A stretch of DNA of 7,059 nucleotides. It comes from Synergistaceae bacterium UBA5827 (GTDB lineage: Bacteria > Synergistota > Synergistia > Synergistales > 79-D21). Within the stretch, counting starts at the first letter, position 1. Each line of letters opens with the position of its first letter. Position numbers and translations under genes: made by a program. The notes below the pieces were generated by a model. It worked only from the letters and a program-made list of their open reading frames with translations. It was not told where the DNA came from and did no database searches. The stretch covers positions 1 through 7,059 of the forward strand of contig DJHE01000009.1 of the NCBI GenBank assembly GCA_002432945.1, in the 5' to 3' direction. Shown here one piece after another: positions 1-5,810 of this stretch.

Positions 1-5
1 AGCAC

Positions 6-182
6 CTATAACACCTCCCATCCGGGATCGAGGCCGTACATAATACCGTACATGCCCCCTCTAGCATGTCCATACAAATAAGCTTCATCACTGTTTCTGA
101 CCAACATTATGTGATAGTCCTTGGGACTGCCACTTTTAAAAAAGGTGTTCCCCGCAGGATTGCAGGGAACACCTTTTTTCAT
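6..182 (-). CDS. Doubtful 58-aa ORF, possible gene remnant
   Basis: An open frame runs from ATG (182-180) to TAG (8-6) and would encode 58 residues. I recognise no family. The later part reads like a real protein C-terminus, with mixed acidic, aromatic and glycine residues such as DEAYLYGHARGG and a final DPGWEVL. Against it, the first 15 codons are the two arms and loop of a strong terminator hairpin (138-179), and there is no good Shine-Dalgarno before the ATG, only a GGGG run about 9 bases upstream. Codon use is more A+T-rich than in the neighbouring genes. The frame stays open upstream of the ATG for about 30 more codons without a better start. It may be a decayed or truncated gene end, or chance. 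No function is assigned. Confidence 0.25.
   Translation of the reverse strand: MKKGVPCNPAGNTFFKSGSPKDYHIMLVRNSDEAYLYGHARGGMYGIMYGLDPGWEVL
138..179. terminator. Strong bidirectional intrinsic terminator
   Basis: The arms AAAAAAGGTGTTCCC (138-152) and GGGAACACCTTTTTT (165-179) are perfect 15-base complements. A 3-bp inner extension (154-156 with 161-163) closes a GGAT loop. The A-run before and T-run after give a U-tract in either direction. It probably ends a plus-strand gene lying left of the window; one plus frame is open from base 1 to a TAA at 79-81. It also insulates the cold-shock gene downstream. Confidence 0.85.
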
Positions 183-241
183 TGCATTTTGCCCCGGAGG
201 TTCATCGATTCTTTTGATACCCGTGAATTTTATTATTTCCC

Positions 242-270
242 TTGACGTTAAACCACGCTTGCGACAAAAT
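242..270 (+). promoter_or_regulatory. Predicted sigma-70 promoter of the cold-shock gene
   Basis: TTGACG (242-247) matches the -35 consensus at 5 of 6 bases. A 17-bp spacer leads to CAAAAT (265-270), which matches the -10 consensus at 4 of 6. An A+T-rich stretch just upstream could act as an UP element. Transcription would start near 277, giving a leader of about 73 nt before the ATG, longer than needed for translation alone. Confidence 0.55.
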
Positions 271-317
271 CAGGAATGGCATCTCGCATAAAGCTCCCGG
301 TGCCGTTAAATTTTGAA

Positions 318-332
318 GGACCGTGCTGGTCC
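318..332 (+). promoter_or_regulatory. Small leader hairpin next to the csp ribosome-binding site
   Basis: GGACC (318-322) and GGTCC (328-332) form a perfect 5-bp stem with a GTGCT loop. It ends two bases before the AGGAGG Shine-Dalgarno (335-340). It could influence ribosome access or mRNA stability with temperature, but a stem this short can occur by chance. Confidence 0.3.
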
Positions 333-349
333 GCAGGAGGTTAGGCTTT

Positions 350-550
350 ATGGAACAGGGTGTCGTCAAGTGGTTCAACGGAACGAAAGGCTACGGCTTC
401 ATCACCCGCGACAGTGGCGGCGATGTTTTCGTCCACTACTCCGGAATCCAGATGAACGGTTTCAAAACCCTGGAGGAAAACCAGAGGGTTTCCTTCAAGG
501 TCGTGGACGGCGCGAAAGGACCCCAGGCTGTCGAGGTAACTCCCGTTTAG
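350..550 (+). CDS. csp: CspA-family cold-shock protein
   Basis: Encodes a 66-residue single-domain cold-shock protein, the usual length for this family of cytoplasmic nucleic-acid chaperones that bind single-stranded RNA and DNA and relax mRNA structure. The N-terminal GVVKWFN block, the RNP1 motif KGYGFI (about residues 14-19) and the RNP2 motif VFVHYS (about 26-31) are intact, and the end GPQAVEVTPV is typical. The ATG at 350 is chosen because AGGAGG (335-340) lies 9 bases upstream; an in-frame GTG at 323 would add nine residues not found in the family. The gene is monocistronic, with its own promoter and terminator, and converges on rlmN. Whether it is cold-induced or constitutive cannot be read from the sequence, and its exact paralogue name is not assignable. 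Confidence 0.97.
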   Translation: MEQGVVKWFNGTKGYGFITRDSGGDVFVHYSGIQMNGFKTLEENQRVSFKVVDGAKGPQAVEVTPV

Positions 551-576
551 GTTTTTTAATTCTCCCTGAATCCAGC

Positions 577-615
577 GGGCGGGGCGGGCTATTGCCTACC
601 TCGCCCTTCTTCTTT
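577..615 (+). terminator. Intrinsic terminator of the cold-shock gene
   Basis: GGGCGGGGCGGGC (577-589) pairs with GCCTACCTCGCCC (594-606) around a TATT loop, with one C-A mismatch and two G-U pairs. TTCTTCTTT (607-615) follows as a U-rich tail. The wobble pairs exist only in plus-strand RNA, and the minus side has no T-tract, so it serves the cold-shock gene. The right arm overlaps the last codons and stop of rlmN. Confidence 0.7.
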
Positions 616-1624
616 GCCGCAATTGCCCACACGCGGCATCGATATCCTCTCCGCGTTCCCGCCTCACCTCAGCTTCGATCCCCTTGGAAAGAAGGACTTG
701 CCGAAACTTTTCTACTTTCTGCGGTGAAGGCTTGCGGAACGTCTCGCAGGTCGTATTCCATGGAATGAGGTTCACAAAGCTCTTCAGGCCCCTCAATCGC
801 GATGCCAACCTCTCGGCCTGGGCCTGCGTGTCATTGAGGCCGTCAATGAGCAAATACTCGATAGAGACGCGGTCGCCTGTTTTCTCCTGGTAAAACCGGA
901 TAGCGGAAAACAGTTCCGACAAGGGATATCGGCGGTTGACAGGCATGAGCCGGTCACGAAGGTCATCGTCAGGTGCGTGCACTGAAACGGCCAGCTTGAT
1001 GCCAAGGTTTGATTCGGCCAGGGCAAGGATGCCGGGAACCACTCCAGCCGTGGAAACAGTCATCCTGCGGGCCCCTAAACTCCTCATTTTCGGGTGCTTT
1101 AGATTTCTTACCGCTTTCAGGAAGGCTTCCATGTTCAGGAGCGCCTCCCCCATACCCATGAAAACCAGGTTATCGATAAGGGATCCCTGGTCTTTTTCCA
1201 TCGCGAGGAATTGCCCTACGATTTCTCCACAAGAAAGGTTCCGGACAAACCCTGATTGTCCTGTCGCGCAAAACGAGCAGGCAAGGGGGCACCCCACCTG
1301 GGTGGAAATACAGGCCGTCTTCCGGCCATCCTGCTCCAGGAGGACCGATTCCACCGACTCTCCATCACGAAGAGACCAGAGGATCTTTTGCGTCCCGTCC
1401 CGCTTGGAGACCTCAACTTTTTCAATTTTTGGAACAGCCGGCCCGAAAGTCTCCGATGCCTTCCGCCGCAACTCCTTTGAAAGGTTGGTCATTTCTTCGA
1501 ACGAAAGGGTTCGCCGTTCGTAAAGCCAACCACAGATCTGGTCCGCCCGGAAGGGGGGTTCGTGCCACTCCTCCATGCAGAGGGTCCGCCATTCTTCGTA
1601 ATCCAGGTCCAGTGGAAAACGCAT
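596..1624 (-). CDS. rlmN: Dual-specificity rRNA/tRNA adenine-C2 methyltransferase RlmN
   Basis: Encodes a 342-residue radical-SAM enzyme that methylates C2 of A2503 in 23S rRNA and of A37 in a set of tRNAs, in the cytoplasm. The cluster motif CPLACSFC supplies Cys112, Cys116 and Cys119 for the 4Fe-4S cluster. Cys105 (in CISTQVGC) matches the resolving cysteine (Cys118 in E. coli), and Cys332 (in GEDIDAACGQL) matches the methyl-carrying cysteine (Cys355). GMGE (157-160) contacts SAM; the usual GMGEPLLN is GMGEALLN here. SVHAPDDDLRDRLMPVN and NLIPWN are further family blocks. The ATG at 1624 is chosen because GGGAGT lies 7 bases upstream; the open frame continues to 1762 only by running through the tRNA gene. 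It lies behind tRNA-Ala and its terminator, with no visible promoter of its own. Its 3' end converges on the cold-shock gene. Confidence 0.97.
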   Translation of the reverse strand: MRFPLDLDYEEWRTLCMEEWHEPPFRADQICGWLYERRTLSFEEMTNLSKELRRKASETFGPAVPKIEKVEVSKRDGTQKILWSLRDGESVESVLLEQDGRKTACISTQVGCPLACSFCATGQSGFVRNLSCGEIVGQFLAMEKDQGSLIDNLVFMGMGEALLNMEAFLKAVRNLKHPKMRSLGARRMTVSTAGVVPGILALAESNLGIKLAVSVHAPDDDLRDRLMPVNRRYPLSELFSAIRFYQEKTGDRVSIEYLLIDGLNDTQAQAERLASRLRGLKSFVNLIPWNTTCETFRKPSPQKVEKFRQVLLSKGIEAEVRRERGEDIDAACGQLRQRRRAR

Positions 1625-1631
1625 TTTGATC

Positions 1632-1637
1632 ACTCCC
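1632..1637 (-). promoter_or_regulatory. Shine-Dalgarno deciding the rlmN start
   Basis: GGGAGT on the minus strand ends 7 bases before the ATG at 1624. It supports this start over any longer version extending into the tRNA gene. Confidence 0.7.
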
Positions 1638-1650
1638 GTCCATGCCTTGG

Positions 1651-1683
1651 AAACGGAAAAGGCCTGTCCATAGGGACAGGCCT
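1651..1683 (-). terminator. Terminator between tRNA-Ala and rlmN
   Basis: AGGCCTGTCC and GGACAGGCCT (1660-1669 and 1674-1683) form a perfect 10-bp stem around a 4-base loop. On the minus strand it is followed by TTTTCCGTTT. It ends the tRNA-Ala transcript. The rlmN Shine-Dalgarno begins only about 14 bases beyond the T-rich tail, so rlmN is probably reached by read-through. Confidence 0.8.
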
Positions 1684-1691
1684 GTATTAGC

Positions 1692-1766
1692 TGGTGGAGG
1701 TGAGGGGATTCGAACCCCTGGCCCCCTGCATGCCATGCAGGTGCGCTCCCGCTGCGCCACACCCCC
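1692..1766 (-). tRNA. tRNA-Ala (anticodon GGC)
   Basis: A complete 75-base cloverleaf including an encoded CCA (1694-1692). The acceptor arm GGGGGTG pairs with CACCTCC and contains the G3-U70 wobble, the identity element of alanyl-tRNA synthetase. The D stem is GCGC/GCGC. The anticodon stem CCTGC/GCAGG holds the loop ATGGCAT, giving anticodon GGC for codons GCC and GCU, with A at position 37. The T arm is AGGGG-TTCGAAT-CCCCT. A consensus promoter sits just upstream and a terminator just downstream, so it is a single tRNA unit. Confidence 0.96.
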
Positions 1767-1771
1767 CAGTC

Positions 1772-1800
1772 GAACGGGCTACATTATACGAAGCCCGTTC
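1772..1800. repeat. Perfect 9-bp inverted repeat bracketing the tRNA promoter -10 box
   Basis: GAACGGGCT (1772-1780) and AGCCCGTTC (1792-1800) are exact complements separated by 11 bases that contain the TATAAT box almost centrally. One arm lies in the spacer and the other covers the predicted start site. It could be an operator or, in single-stranded form, a hairpin. It is not followed by a T-tract, so it is not a terminator. Confidence 0.75.
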
Positions 1801-1811
1801 TTGCCTGTCAA
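1783..1811 (-). promoter_or_regulatory. Consensus sigma-70 promoter of tRNA-Ala
   Basis: On the minus strand TTGACA (1811-1806), a 17-bp spacer and TATAAT (1788-1783) match the full consensus. Transcription should start near 1776, leaving about a 10-nt leader before the tRNA. The -10 box lies between the arms of a perfect inverted repeat. Confidence 0.92.
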
Positions 1812-1862
1812 CCAATGGATTTGCCACTTGCCCGGCGCTGTCGTTCGTGCAAGGATGATTCC

Positions 1863-3512
1863 ATGACGAGAATCAGGTTTCGTTCCCTGTACCTGGCCAT
1901 CCTTCTGGTTGCATGCCTTGTCACTTCACCGGTGGAAGCCGCAACGGCTCACCTGTCGGAAAGCCTTCCGCGACACCTGCTTATGGCTCTGGAAGACACC
2001 GCAAGGGAAGGGCAACCCCTCCTTCGCGTCCAGAAAGAAACTCCGCAGGTGTCAAGAAGGGTCGTTCTCATGGCCGCCTTTGAAACACTAGGCTGGGAAC
2101 ACGAATTGGCCCTCGCTGAAAAACTCTGCCCCGAGGGCTTTCTTGCGTGTTTTTCCCGTTTCCTGGAACCGCCGCCCCCCTCTTCGTTCCTCGAAGATCC
2201 CAGTGCCCTTCTCAAGGAGGACGACCTTCGCGAACTCCTGGATTGGATGCGAGCCTGCCGCATTTCGATGCGTTGGGATTTTTCGGTTGCAGGCGAGACT
2301 TCCACATTGCGCGTTCACCGGGAAGGTACGGCAATCCTGGAGGATCTCTGGGAAGTCCGTATCCAGGAAGAGATCGAGAAAGATCTCGCCCTTGAAGGAC
2401 TCTTCAAGCTCGATGAAGCCGGTTTCCCGGTCTGCCTTCGCCAAACGGAAACGGGTCGATTCAACCTTGTTGCCGGTCCATTCGGGAATTTTGCAAATGC
2501 CCGGCAGGTTTACGCTGCCCTTCCGCCGGTCCCTGGGATGCTCCTTGTTCCTGCCCCCACACTGGCTGGATCCCAACCACTTTTCTGGGCTGCCATCCAG
2601 GTACGCAACCTGGATTCTCTCCCCAGGATTCGTTTCGCTTCCGAAATGGGATCCGCAAGGGCTGAGCTTTCAATGATTGCAAGCGCTGCCGGGGCAGAGG
2701 GAGGGATTAACGGAGGCTTTTTTTCCGCTTCCGGTCCCATAGGAACCCTTGTCGTGGACGGAATTCCACTTCGCCAATCCTTCGGAGATCGGTCCGCATT
2801 GGGCCTGTCACGCGGTTCCCCACCTGTCTTCGGGAACGGAAGGTTAAACCTTTCGCTTGAGACGGCAAGCTTCCGCCTACCTATCGATCGGCTTAACGAA
2901 CTTCCCCTAAAGGATGAAGTTGCCCTCTTCCTGAAGGATGAACGTTTCCCGGTTCCCCTTCAGCCGGAATCGGGGGACAGTTATTCCGTGCCGCTCATCG
3001 TGTCAGTTTCAGGAGGTTTTTCCCTTTCCGAGGCTGAAGCGGTTCTTTTCGCGCGAGGGCGTGGAATCGAGTCGCTCAGGGAGATTGGAGAAGGAGGGGA
3101 AGCACATGTTTACGCAAGTTGGATGGATCCTCGCTTCGATCGAAGTGATATTGTCCTGCAGGCGGGCCCGGGGATCGTCGAAAACGGTGTGTCGAACGCG
3201 GCCTCGGAATCCTTTGACGAGAAGACTCGCCTGCAAAGGCATCCCCGTTCGCTTGTAGGGTGGGATGGGGATTCACTATGGTGGATCGTCGTCGACGGGC
3301 GCAACCCTTCACACAGCCTTGGGGTGACGCTTCCGGAATGCGCGGGCCTCGCTCTTTCCCTTGGCTTGCAAGATGCCCTTAACCTGGACGGAGGGGGGTC
3401 TTCAGCGCTCTGGTGGAAGGACAGCATCGTCAACTTGCCACCCGGAGGGAAAGAGCGCCCACTCCCCTATGCAATCCTGTTCGGTACGGCTTCGGGCTCG
3501 CTTTTCAAGTGA
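1863..3512 (+). CDS. Exported phosphodiester glycosidase (NAGPA-domain) protein
   Basis: Encodes 549 residues. The start at 1863 is preceded by AAGGA (1851-1855) with 7-base spacing, and it places a signal peptide at the very N-terminus: basic MTRIRFR, a hydrophobic core (about 9-21) and a likely cleavage after VEA (about 24-26). An earlier in-frame ATG at 1815 would spoil this. Residues 60-140 are helical and perhaps a degenerate SLH-like region. Residues about 190-222, with NLVAGPFGNFANARQVYAAL, resemble a SPOR-type repeat. The C-terminal part is a phosphodiester glycosidase domain: GGINGGFF (280-287), PIGTLVVDG (292-300), GWDGDSLWWIVVDGRN (466-481) and NLDGGGSS (507-514). This family cleaves sugar-phosphodiester links, as in uncovering mannose 6-phosphate; bacterial members probably act on envelope or exopolysaccharide phosphodiesters. 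The true substrate is unknown. It is divergent from tRNA-Ala, has no clear promoter, and overlaps mscS by 46 bases at the 3' end. Confidence 0.9.
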   Translation: MTRIRFRSLYLAILLVACLVTSPVEAATAHLSESLPRHLLMALEDTAREGQPLLRVQKETPQVSRRVVLMAAFETLGWEHELALAEKLCPEGFLACFSRFLEPPPPSSFLEDPSALLKEDDLRELLDWMRACRISMRWDFSVAGETSTLRVHREGTAILEDLWEVRIQEEIEKDLALEGLFKLDEAGFPVCLRQTETGRFNLVAGPFGNFANARQVYAALPPVPGMLLVPAPTLAGSQPLFWAAIQVRNLDSLPRIRFASEMGSARAELSMIASAAGAEGGINGGFFSASGPIGTLVVDGIPLRQSFGDRSALGLSRGSPPVFGNGRLNLSLETASFRLPIDRLNELPLKDEVALFLKDERFPVPLQPESGDSYSVPLIVSVSGGFSLSEAEAVLFARGRGIESLREIGEGGEAHVYASWMDPRFDRSDIVLQAGPGIVENGVSNAASESFDEKTRLQRHPRSLVGWDGDSLWWIVVDGRNPSHSLGVTLPECAGLALSLGLQDALNLDGGGSSALWWKDSIVNLPPGGKERPLPYAILFGTASGSLFK

Positions 3513-4342
3513 ACGTCCAACCGCGGGAAAGCGATGGAAATTTTTGCCTCGTCGAAAGCCTGCTTCAACCGAAGCCGGTAATTGGCTGCGATTTCCCATT
3601 GCGCACCGGGAATTGTCTTCAGGAGAATGCGTAAAGTTACCGAACTGGCTTCGTATCCGAGAATCCCTTCCAGCACCGCGGGTTCCTCGATGACCTTTCC
3701 CGGCATCTGCAGGGCAAGGTCTCTCGCAACACTGTCCATGATTTTCAAAGCCCTGGGAATATCCGTTCGGTAGTCCACACCGACCTCGATCCGGGCACGA
3801 GACCACTTCTTCGTGAAGTTCAGCACGGTTGAGATGCTTCCGTTGGGAATCGTCACCAGTTCCCCGTCAAGGGTCCTCAAGCGTGTGGTCCTCAGGGTGA
3901 AGGTTTCCACGACGCCGGAGTTGCCTTCTATCTTCACGACATCCCCCACGGCGAACTGGTCCTCGAAAACGATGAAGACTCCGTTCAAAAAATCCCTGAT
4001 AATGTTCTGGGCAGCAAGGGAAATAGCAAGCCCGGCGATCCCAAGGCCGGTAAGGATAGACCGGACATCCACGCCAAGGCTGCCTGCCAGGGTCAACGCT
4101 CCTATCACGGCAAGGGACCATCTAAATAATTGGAGGGAGATGCCCTTCAGAGTGCGAAACCTTTTCTGGCTCGCTTCCCTTTTTGATTCCCCTCCCTCGG
4201 AAATTTCAAGCCCTGCCTCGGCCTTCGCGAAAATGCGCCGGATCCCCCTTGCTCCAAGATGATCAAGGATCCACCAGCCCAGGACAATGCCCCCAGGACG
4301 AGCCAGGTCATGCATGAACTGTCGGGCAAATTCGTAATCCAA
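3467..4342 (-). CDS. mscS: Small-conductance mechanosensitive channel (MscS family)
   Basis: Encodes a 291-residue inner-membrane channel, close to the E. coli MscS length, which opens under membrane tension to release solutes on osmotic downshock. Hydrophobic segments lie at about 17-28, 68-89 and 94-126. The last is the pore-lining TM3, rich in Gly and Ala (GLGIAGLAISLAAQNIIRDF). The family block FEDQFAVGDVVKIEG (126-140) and the beta domain with TLDGELVTIPNGSI (157-170) follow, then an alpha/beta vestibule to the end. The start is TTG at 4342, chosen for the strong GGGGAGAG (4354-4347) 4 bases upstream; the next ATG (4315) lacks a Shine-Dalgarno. It follows ablA but is separated from it by a terminator. 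Its last codons overlap the NAGPA gene on the opposite strand. Confidence 0.93.
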   Translation of the reverse strand: MDYEFARQFMHDLARPGGIVLGWWILDHLGARGIRRIFAKAEAGLEISEGGESKREASQKRFRTLKGISLQLFRWSLAVIGALTLAGSLGVDVRSILTGLGIAGLAISLAAQNIIRDFLNGVFIVFEDQFAVGDVVKIEGNSGVVETFTLRTTRLRTLDGELVTIPNGSISTVLNFTKKWSRARIEVGVDYRTDIPRALKIMDSVARDLALQMPGKVIEEPAVLEGILGYEASSVTLRILLKTIPGAQWEIAANYRLRLKQAFDEAKISIAFPRLDVHLKSEPEAVPNRIA

Positions 4343-4346
4343 GGCA

Positions 4347-4354
4347 CTCTCCCC
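4347..4354 (-). promoter_or_regulatory. Shine-Dalgarno supporting the TTG start of mscS
   Basis: GGGGAGAG on the minus strand, with its GGAG core 6 bases before TTG at 4342. It is the reason the rare TTG start is preferred over the internal ATG at 4315. Confidence 0.65.
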
Positions 4355-4390
4355 TTTCCCAGGAACCTTGTCCCCCGCCCATGCGGAGTG

Positions 4391-4430
4391 ACATCAAACA
4401 AAGGGGGAACGGTTTTCCCCGTTCCCCCTT
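4391..4430 (-). terminator. Intrinsic terminator downstream of ablA
   Basis: AAGGGGGAACGG (4401-4412) and CCGTTCCCCCTT (4419-4430) form a perfect 12-bp stem with a 6-base loop. On the minus strand it is followed by TGTTTGATGT, a modest T-rich tail. It lies 9 bases after the ablA stop codon. mscS starts about 60 bases further on, with no clear promoter between. Confidence 0.8.
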
Positions 4431-4438
4431 GAAAAGTG

Positions 4439-5719
4439 CTACTCTTCCTTCTGCTGCCCTCTCGCTGCAGCCCTGTCCCTGCGGGCCAGGTGGGCAGGCT
4501 CAAGCGAAACCCGATCTCCCTCGAAGAGGGGGATCAAACCCTCGCGGGACAGTTTCTTCTGCTTGTCGCAGAATGCGGCGCAGTTGGAAGGGCAATGGCT
4601 GATCTTGTCATCCGGTTCCGTGTATGTGGTAAACACGCCTTCATAATTCCTCAGGATGACCCGCTTATCGGACATGGAAACGATATAGTTGGGCAGAACA
4701 GGGATTTTACCCCCGCCGTTGGGGCCGTCGACGATGAAATACGGAACCGCAAGCCCGGAAGTGTGCCCCCTTAGATATTCCATGATCTCGATACCCTTTG
4801 CCACGGGAGTCCTGAAATGCTCGATCCCCTGGCTTAGATCGCACTGGTAGATGTAATAGGGGCGAACCCTTATCGTCAACAACTTCTGGTTAAGTTCCCT
4901 GAAAATGTAGGGACAATCGTTGACCCCTTTTAGAAGTACCGATTGGTTTCCCAAGGGTACCCCGGCATCGGCCAGCTTCTCGCAGGCTTCCCTGGAGACG
5001 GGCGTGATCTCGTTGGGATGATTGAAGTGAGTATTCACCCAAACCGGGTGGTATTTCTTCAGGATCGAGCAAAGGTCGTCCGTTATGCGCTGGGGCATGA
5101 CGACCGGGGTCCGCGTCCCGAATCGGGCAATTTCGATGTGCGGGATCTTGCGGACCTCTCCCAGCATCCAGTCGATCATTTCATCGCTCATAAGGAAGGG
5201 GTCTCCCCCGGTGAAAAGGATGTCCCTGAAAGTGGGGGTCCTCCGGAGGTAATCCAGGCAAGCAGAAATCTGGTCCTTGGAGTAGGCCTTGTCGGTCTCG
5301 CCCGCTTTTCTCCTGCGCGTGCAGTGCCTGCAGTACATCGAGCACTGGTCCGTAACCATCAGTATGCCGCGGTCCGGGTATCGGTGGGTCAATCCCGGGA
5401 CAGGAGAATCCGTGTCCTCGTGGCAAGGGTCCAGCAGGTCCGATTCTGCGATGTGGGTTTCCTGGATAGTCGGAACAGCCTGGCGGCGCACGGGGTCTTC
5501 CGGATCTTCCGGGTTGATCAGGGAAGCATAATAGGGAGTGATCGCCATCCTCAACTTGTTCAGGCTGTGGCCGATAACCTCCTCTTCTTCCCCTGAAAGG
5601 GGCAGGACCTGCTTCAGCTGATCGACCGTGGTGATCCGGTTGTTCACCTGCCAGTGCCAGTCCGACCAGTCTTTCTGTGATACGTCCTTCCAAAGCGGAA
5701 TCGTGCGGTAATCCCTCAC
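4439..5719 (-). CDS. ablA: L-lysine 2,3-aminomutase
   Basis: Encodes a 426-residue radical-SAM, PLP-dependent enzyme (AblA/KamA family) that converts L-lysine to L-beta-lysine (3,6-diaminohexanoate). CSMYCRHC gives the 4Fe-4S cysteines 126, 130 and 133. PLP-binding Lys338 lies in PNGGGKIPVLPNY. Asp294 (YQCDLSQG) and Asp331 (VDGPNGGGK) match the two aspartates that hold the substrate's epsilon-amino group, favouring lysine over glutamate as substrate. Cys269 and a C-terminal cluster (Cys376, 380, 384) probably correspond to the zinc site, with unusual spacing. Beta-lysine is either fermented or acetylated to the osmolyte N-epsilon-acetyl-beta-lysine; the acetyltransferase AblB and the kamDE genes are not in this window. 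The start is GTG, 9 bases after AGGAGG. It lies 91 bases behind the dehydrogenase-like gene, with a terminator hairpin between them. Confidence 0.95.
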   Translation of the reverse strand: MRDYRTIPLWKDVSQKDWSDWHWQVNNRITTVDQLKQVLPLSGEEEEVIGHSLNKLRMAITPYYASLINPEDPEDPVRRQAVPTIQETHIAESDLLDPCHEDTDSPVPGLTHRYPDRGILMVTDQCSMYCRHCTRRRKAGETDKAYSKDQISACLDYLRRTPTFRDILFTGGDPFLMSDEMIDWMLGEVRKIPHIEIARFGTRTPVVMPQRITDDLCSILKKYHPVWVNTHFNHPNEITPVSREACEKLADAGVPLGNQSVLLKGVNDCPYIFRELNQKLLTIRVRPYYIYQCDLSQGIEHFRTPVAKGIEIMEYLRGHTSGLAVPYFIVDGPNGGGKIPVLPNYIVSMSDKRVILRNYEGVFTTYTEPDDKISHCPSNCAAFCDKQKKLSREGLIPLFEGDRVSLEPAHLARRDRAAARGQQKEE

Positions 5720-5728
5720 GGCATTGCA

Positions 5729-5734
5729 CCTCCT
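5729..5734 (-). promoter_or_regulatory. Shine-Dalgarno of ablA (GTG start)
   Basis: A perfect AGGAGG on the minus strand, 9 bases before GTG at 5719. An ATG at 5724 is out of frame and hits a stop after two codons. The site begins only 5 bases after the U-tract of the upstream hairpin, so termination and translation initiation could interact. Confidence 0.8.
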
Positions 5735-5739
5735 CTTCG

Positions 5740-5769
5740 AAAAAGCCGGCGGGAGAAAGCCCCGCCGGC
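5740..5769 (-). terminator. Intrinsic terminator or attenuator in front of ablA
   Basis: On the minus strand GCCGGCGGG (5769-5761) and CCCGCCGGC (5753-5745) form a perfect 9-bp G+C stem around a 7-base loop, directly followed by TTTTT (5744-5740). This is a textbook intrinsic terminator. It lies 41 bases after the dehydrogenase-like stop codon and only 20 bases before the ablA start, leaving no space for a promoter after it. Confidence 0.9.
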
Positions 5770-5810
5770 AAGCCCGTACATTAGATTTTATAGAATAACC
5801 GGGGGTTTCG

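Larger units (their letters stand above)
1..349. other. Intergenic region without a confident gene
   Basis: No convincing coding sequence lies here. Bases 1-137 may contain the end of a plus-strand gene (open to TAA at 79-81) or the doubtful minus ORF. After the terminator at 138-179, an A+T-rich stretch (about 222-238) precedes the cold-shock gene promoter and leader. Confidence 0.6.

Noticed and set aside
313..768. 151-codon plus-strand open frame over the cold-shock gene
   Set aside because: Overlaps the cold-shock gene in another frame and continues through its terminator into antisense rlmN; Arg-rich shadow.
936..1523. 195-codon plus-strand open frame opposite rlmN
   Set aside because: It lies wholly antisense to a clearly recognised gene, is rich in Arg, Ser and Pro as expected of shadow frames, and shows no motif.
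1625..1762. N-terminal extension of RlmN by 46 codons
   Set aside because: The extension reads through the tRNA-Ala gene and its terminator, lacks family similarity, and a good Shine-Dalgarno marks the ATG at 1624.
1815..1862. Earlier ATG for the NAGPA-domain protein
   Set aside because: It would add 16 residues in front of a well-formed signal peptide; the start at 1863 has its own AAGGA at good spacing.
4943..5596. 217-codon plus-strand open frame opposite ablA
   Set aside because: Antisense shadow of a conserved enzyme with no recognisable domain.
5716..5724. ATG just before the ablA GTG start
   Set aside because: Out of frame with ablA and stops after two codons; the GTG keeps the conserved N-terminus and acceptable spacing to AGGAGG.
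5181..5771. 196-codon minus-strand open frame overlapping ablA and the terminator
   Set aside because: Out of frame with ablA, starts before the terminator stem, low-complexity Gly/Pro/Arg composition, no family signal.
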